Source: Stramonita haemastoma (lineage: Eukaryota; Mollusca; Gastropoda; Neogastropoda; Muricidae). Taken from it: a stretch of 22,500 nt of DNA. The first letter of the stretch is position 1; each line of letters starts with the position of its first letter. Shown one piece after another: positions 18,432 through 22,500 of the stretch. The DNA is taken from positions 20,348,324 through 20,370,823 of the forward strand of contig CM060320.1 in the NCBI GenBank assembly GCA_030674155.1, in the 5' to 3' direction. Under the pieces are notes generated by a model. The model was not told the origin of the DNA and searched no databases. It was given only the letters and a program-made list of their open reading frames with translations. A program made the position numbers and the translations under genes.

Positions 18432-18685
18432 CAAAAATTGTAATAAGGCACCATTTGTTCTGAAATGGTCAAAGCAAGGGAATAACAAAAAAAAAAAACC
18501 AAAAAACCCCACATCATTATTCGCTACAAAACACTGTGGATCAAAACAGACGTAAGTATCTAATTCAAAACATGTAATAACCTTGCACACAAAGCAACCA
18601 TGGATTAAAGTTAGGCATAGTTCAAATATATCATACTTCTGCATGTCACACCAGCATTCAAACTCAAATCACAGACATCCGCTTC

Positions 18686-19336
18686 TCACGTGCGGGCAGT
18701 TTGAGCAGCTTTCAACGCCTTCTTTCTCTGAGCAGCATAGATGCGTATAAAGAGAGCGGCAAAGACGATGAGAATGCCCAGCACCCCGATAATAGTGACA
18801 GGGTGGTTGTAGATGAAGCAGGACAAGAGGATAGCGAAGCCTTGCCTCATGGTCATGATGATCACAAACGACACGGGCCCAAACTGGGCGATGGTGTAGA
18901 AGATGAACAGCTGGCCGGTGGCCGAGCAGATGCTGAGGATGATGGCGTGGACGATGAAGTCTGGATGCCTCAGCATGAAGACGAAGGACTCCAGGAATCC
19001 GCCCTGCTCCAGGAGGGAGGCACTGGTGAGGAGGCAGGAGAAGAGGTTGACCCCCGCCATCATCTGGGTGGAGGACATCTTGTAGTGGGAGAACAGCTCC
19101 CCCTGCCAGTTGGAGGTGAAGCTGTCAAACATCATGTAGCCCACCAGCAGGCAGATGCCGGAGGTGGTGGTGACCGTGTCTCCATGTTTCGTGGCGTCCT
19201 GGCTGGTCAGCAGGAACATGGACACGCCCACAGAGATCATCACCGCTGTCAGGTACTCGTAGAAAGCAAAGGTCCTCTTGGACACCAGCTTTCCCATCAG
19301 CATGGTGGGGATCACTTTTGAGGCCTTGGCCAACAC
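18686..19336 (-). CDS. SLC35B2 (PAPS transporter 1), terminal coding exon
   Basis: Encodes 216 residues and a stop, beginning [19 protein letters not shown]. It matches the C-terminal half of PAPST1, with conserved [40 protein letters not shown] and [13 protein letters not shown]. The protein moves 3'-phosphoadenosine 5'-phosphosulfate from cytosol into the Golgi lumen in exchange for nucleotides, to feed sulfotransferases. Hydrophobic segments account for about six of the roughly ten membrane spans. The acceptor GTTCCAG lies just above 19336 and the exon starts in phase 0, after the TTQ-type junction FPTQ|V. The C-terminus is a short basic tail ending AAQTART. The exon is distinctly richer in G+C than its flanks. 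No internal stop or indel is seen. Confidence 0.96.
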   Translation of the reverse strand: MLAKASKVIPTMLMGKLVSKRTFAFYEYLTAVMISVGVSMFLLTSQDATKHGDTVTTTSGICLLVGYMMFDSFTSNWQGELFSHYKMSSTQMMAGVNLFSCLLTSASLLEQGGFLESFVFMLRHPDFIVHAIILSICSATGQLFIFYTIAQFGPVSFVIIMTMRQGFAILLSCFIYNHPVTIIGVLGILIVFAALFIRIYAAQRKKALKAAQTART

Positions 19337-20193
19337 CTGGAACACAAACACAACAGTGAGTACTACTTCCAAAAAATAAAATAAAATTAAATTAAATTAA
19401 ATTAAAAAAAACACAAAAAAACAAACAAACGGTACTACTTCCTCTACTTCATCCAACGCTCAGAAAGCAACTATTGCTGTCTGTTATATAAGCGAAAATG
19501 TGCTGCACTGCCCTTAAGTGCATGACAAGTCAGGCCCTGTGCATCTGACTTTGGAGTGTAACAGTATTTAAAGTTGCATACAGCAGCAAACTGTGTTGTC
19601 AGTTCAAGGTAAAACTATCACAGATGATTTCTGCTGCTTGAATAACTGTCTAAAACCAAATTAAGATGGTTCCTTCAGCTAAGAAAACTCTCCCAACAGT
19701 TTACACATTTTGGGGGGGTTTACTTCTTCTTCAGCTAGTATCCACACTATGAAAAATTTCTCTCAATGAATGCCTAGAAAAGAACTTGACACATTCTCCA
19801 ACTAAAAACTAACAATACAAACTCAAGGGTGACCAAAAACCACTCCAATGATTTCCTTTCAGAGTAAACATTCAATCATAACGTAAAAACCATAACACAT
19901 TTTTTGCACAAGTGATTTTTTTTTCTTCCTTAGCTAGAGCTCCAATAGTGAGATTTTTGCACATGCTACTGTTTTGACCCACCCTTCAGGTAGCCCCATT
20001 CTGACTGAGGATGGATGCATCAGTGAAACAAAACCAAAACTTAAAAATTACCTGCTGAATGATGACACCAAAACTGAAGTCACCCCCATTCTTTTACTTT
20101 TTAACTCAAACCTGTTAAAAAAAACACCACAACAACCAACTACAATCCACTTTACACACATATATATCACATCGCTTCACGGCACCAACCCAC
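19337..20193 (-). other. SLC35B2 intron between middle and last coding exons
   Basis: GT (20193) to AG intron of about 860 bases, AT-rich, with an (AAATT)n run near 19375-19406 and a short G tract near 19712. No gene inside; the small open frame at 19974-20201 has no features. Confidence 0.85.
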
Positions 20194-20647
20194 CTGTGTA
20201 GGAAAGCTGACGAACTTGAGGGCCTCGTACTGGAACCAGCTGCTCATGATGTTGGAGAGGGAGCTGAAGGAGTACTTGTACAGCGGGGCCGTGTGCTTGG
20301 GCTGGCGCTGGAACAGGATCACCAGGATGGCGATGATGAAGGCCAGGATGCGGTTGATGAACACCAGGAACTGGGAGTTCTTGAAGAACTCCCCCCAGTG
20401 CCGGCCTCCGTCTTGCCGTACTGGTAGGTCATGATGCGCTCCTGCAGCACTCCCCAGGTGAGGTAGGAGGTCTGCAGGCCGAAGAAGCAGACGAAGAGCA
20501 CCATGGCTCGCTTGGTCAGGGGCTCCTCCTCCATCTTCTTCTGGGCGCTGAGGGCCGGCCCCCCTCCCCCCTCTTCCGCCACGCTGCCCGCATCCTTCTC
20601 GTGGCCGAAGAAACACAGCACCAGGAAGTTGGGCAGGCAGCCAGGAC
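20194..20647 (-). CDS. SLC35B2, middle coding exon with a one-base frame break
   Basis: Encodes about 151 residues, from [16 protein letters not shown] to [30 protein letters not shown] and [14 protein letters not shown] are hallmark PAPST1 segments, and a hydrophilic loop ([16 protein letters not shown]) separates the first spans. The acceptor CTGTGCTAG lies just above 20647 (phase 1) and the donor GTGGGT is at 20193. The reading frame changes at the C6 run at 20391-20396: one frame covers the start of the exon, another the rest. One extra C in that run would restore a single frame and also make the exon end in phase 0, as its neighbour requires. Coding quality is otherwise perfect on both sides, so an assembly error or allelic null is more likely than an old pseudogene. 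Confidence 0.93.
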
Positions 20648-21003
20648 CTAGCACAGGACAGTGAGGCTCTTTGAGATTTTCATAACTTGTCAACTTTCTT
20701 CTTTCTAGAGATATCAACTGCATGATGTAAAAAACAACCAACAAACAAACAAACTTGTATGATGTAGTGGGTATTCAGAAATATAAAAAAAATTGTTGTA
20801 CCGTATTGTCACTATCAGACAACAGAAAAATGTGCGCGTCTGCTCATAAGCGTACACAATACACACAAACATATGCACACATATCCATGCAGACATGCAT
20901 GCATATGTATGTACATACACACATGCACAAACGAGCTCACACATACACATATCTATTGTATGTATGCACACAGACACAAAACACACTGACACATAATACA
21001 TAT

Positions 21004-21053
<50 letters not shown>

Positions 21054-21114
21054 ATATAATATAATATATATATATGCACACATTTACACAATACATGTGT
21101 GTAATTGTACCCCC

Positions 21115-21186
<72 letters not shown>

Positions 21187-21414
21187 TAGATAAAACACAT
21201 GTGAATGTTCTCAAATAACACACATACATACATTCAGTTATATACAGTAAATGTCCCTATCAAAGGAAAAAGTACTCAGGAAACAACCCAAAACCTTTTA
21301 CATGCAAATCATACTCCCAGCAACAAGCCAGGCTCCCTATTGTCAGACCATATATATCCCATGTCAAACAACAAAAACTGATATAAACAGCTGTTGCAAA
21401 GTAGCATCCCTCAC
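20648..21414 (-). other. SLC35B2 intron between first and middle coding exons
   Basis: About 770 bases between the GTGAGG donor and the CTGTGCTAG acceptor. Over a third of it is TA and CA microsatellite. No coding content. Confidence 0.85.
20998..21181 (+). repeat. (TA)n array and (CA)n array in an SLC35B2 intron
   Basis: Imperfect TA repeats at about 20998-21075 with TAATAT interruptions form self-complementary DNA. After a 40-base spacer comes a pure CA run at 21117-21181. Confidence 0.98.
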
Positions 21415-21631
21415 CAGCTGTTTCGTTGTATCTAATCTGCTTCAGATAACGGATGAGCAGCGCCCCAGGAATCAGCACTGTGGCGTAGCCCATCAAGTTA
21501 AAAATCAAGCGAACGATCCATATGTCTGTCCAGTTCTCTCCCCCTCCTGTCTTGTCGTGTCCACCCTCCGCCCCAGCGTATGCAGGAAGAAGCAGACACA
21601 GCAGGGACAAACTTGTGCCGATCAGAGCCAT
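21415..21631 (-). CDS. SLC35B2, first coding exon
   Basis: Encodes 72 residues plus one base, from the ATG at 21629-21631. The start MALIGTSLSLLCLLLPAYAG looks like a signal sequence or first membrane segment. After an acidic-glycine stretch comes ENWTDIWIVRLIFNLMGYAT and a second hydrophobic segment with RYLKQIRYNETAG, paralleling the N-terminus of vertebrate PAPST1 (SWTQLWFFRFVVNAAGYAS...YLET, from memory). The donor is GTGAGG below 21415; the exon ends in phase 1, matching the next acceptor. The frame also opens upstream with a TTG, but that is non-ATG. A CAG at 21638-21640 or 21632-21634 could be an acceptor for a 5' UTR intron just before the start. With the other two exons the protein is about 440 residues, the usual size. 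Confidence 0.93.
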
Positions 21632-21737
21632 TCTGAAGCTGAACAAATGGAGGGTAAAATAGCAGCATTAAAAAAAACCAAACAACAAGGTGACAAAAAA
21701 GCTGGAGAGTATGGTGGTAAATATGTTTTGACACAAA

Positions 21738-21950
21738 ACAAACACACAAAATGTGCGTGACTTATTGAAATGATGAAATGATGGTACACATCTGTTATAA
21801 AGAAGCAAACAAAAAATGTGTGACTTAAAGATAACCGTGAAATAATTGTAAACATGTGTAATGAAGAAGCAAACAAAAATGTATGACTTAAAGATAAAAT
21901 AACCGTGAAATAATTGTAAACATGTGTAATGAACAAATGTGTGATTTGTG
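21738..21950 (+). repeat. 64-69 bp minisatellite, about 3 units, upstream of SLC35B2
   Basis: AGAAGCAAACAAAAA starts at 21801 and 21865, and CCGTGAAATAATTGTAAACA occurs at 21835 and 21903. A more diverged first unit (about 21738-21800) ends in GGTACACATCTGTTATAAAG, and a partial fourth (GAACAAATGTGTGATTTG) follows. It lies 100-300 bases upstream of the SLC35B2 ATG, in a 5' intron or 5' flank. Confidence 0.9.
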
Positions 21951-22500
21951 TGGTCTTTTGTTCACTGTGCAAAGCTTAATCATATAACAGTAATAGCACT
22001 TTGTTTGCTTTGGGTTTAAAAAAAATTGTCTTTTATATTATGCTGAATTTGTTTGGGAGGAAAACTAAGAGGAAAGGTATTATTCACTGCTATAACTTTG
22101 TGTTTTTCCTCTTTATGTTCTCTTGTCACCTGAAATTGTTAAAGAAGTGCAAAAATAGCGTGAATGATCTGCAAACTCAATCTTTCAGATTATCAAATAT
22201 TCAACCAGTTTTTTTGTACATGTGTAAGAAATTCAATAAAATATGTAATGAATAATGATTAGATAATCCAATGAGGCTGAAGAACCCAAATGGTTATGTA
22301 TTTTGTTTAGAAAAAAAATCAATAACTGGCTCCTATGAAAAAAAATCACAACTATGCTTTTTTCTGACAATTGCGTTCATTTTCAATACAGTCAAATCAA
22401 CAATGTAAAAAAAAAAAGATTAAATAGTACGACAGATTTAACTTCCAGAATGAAACAAGAACAAATCGTCCACTTTATCTAAAATAACATCCCTGAAGTC
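21951..22500. other. AT-rich sequence upstream of SLC35B2, no gene
   Basis: Ordinary AT-rich DNA with short A and T runs. There is no CpG-rich block or obvious core promoter, so the SLC35B2 transcription start may lie further right. The open frame at 22001-22255 (plus) has no family features. Confidence 0.5.

Noticed and set aside
18086..18517. Minus-strand frame with a repeated 37-residue segment rich in Phe and Cys
   Set aside because: The repeat results from the 111-bp tandem duplication. The frame starts and ends in AT-rich UTR-like DNA, has no family signature and is only open because 111 is a multiple of three.
18701..19321. A 206-residue plus-strand open frame opposite SLC35B2
   Set aside because: It is the complementary shadow of a conserved transporter exon, and its Asp/Glu/Gly/His-rich composition is typical of such shadows.
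20319..20744. The two overlapping minus-strand frames in SLC35B2 exon 2 as two genes or a recoding site
   Set aside because: Each covers a complementary half of one conserved protein, and the splice phases demand a single frame, so it is a one-base indel.
21632..21646. Starting SLC35B2 at the TTG at 21646
   Set aside because: It is not an ATG. The ATG at 21629-21631 gives a normal signal-like N-terminus, and the bases above it may be a splice acceptor.
21738..21950. CRISPR-like array
   Set aside because: There are only about three units, they are directly adjacent with no unique spacers, and the context is an animal gene.

Overview
The window is animal nuclear DNA. It has split genes with consensus GT/AG introns, long AT-rich non-coding stretches, many expanded microsatellites, and an antisense LINE-type retrotransposon. 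The style of the repeats (recurring short repeats, CA/TG/TA/GA arrays, a CR1-like LINE with an esterase ORF1) suggests a mollusc, perhaps a gastropod. That placement is inference, since no species marker is visible.

Left part (about 1-7600): after a low-complexity flank comes an antisense non-LTR retrotransposon. In its own 5'->3' direction (minus strand) it carries ORF1 (7430-4775; a conserved-looking N-terminal domain, a Pro/Ser/Thr-rich linker, a coiled coil and an SGNH esterase), then a 1.2-kb gap full of simple repeats, then an AP-type endonuclease (3542-2250) and a reverse transcriptase (2259-730). ORF1 is broken by two single-base indels inside a tandem duplication, and endonuclease and RT lie in different frames. 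This copy is therefore probably dead.

Middle (8498-10313, plus strand): three terminal coding exons of PRORP (mitochondrial RNase P catalytic subunit, MRPP3), covering the metallonuclease domain and the C-terminal zinc ligands. The introns hold a SINE-like repeat, a duplicated 250-bp repeat and a duplicated splice acceptor. Earlier exons would lie left of the window, so the LINE probably sits antisense in a PRORP intron.

Between the genes (about 10.3-18.7 kb): no coding gene seen, only 3' UTR or intergenic AT-rich DNA with dispersed and tandem repeats.

Right part (21631-18686, minus strand): three coding exons of SLC35B2 (PAPST1, the Golgi PAPS transporter). They cover the whole protein, about 440 residues, apart from one missing base in a C6 run of exon 2. 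PRORP and SLC35B2 are convergent and functionally unrelated. I found no CRISPR array, prokaryotic operon, or convincing new multi-gene system. The unusual items are the composite LINE ORF1, the duplicated splice acceptor, and the single-base break in an otherwise clean housekeeping gene.
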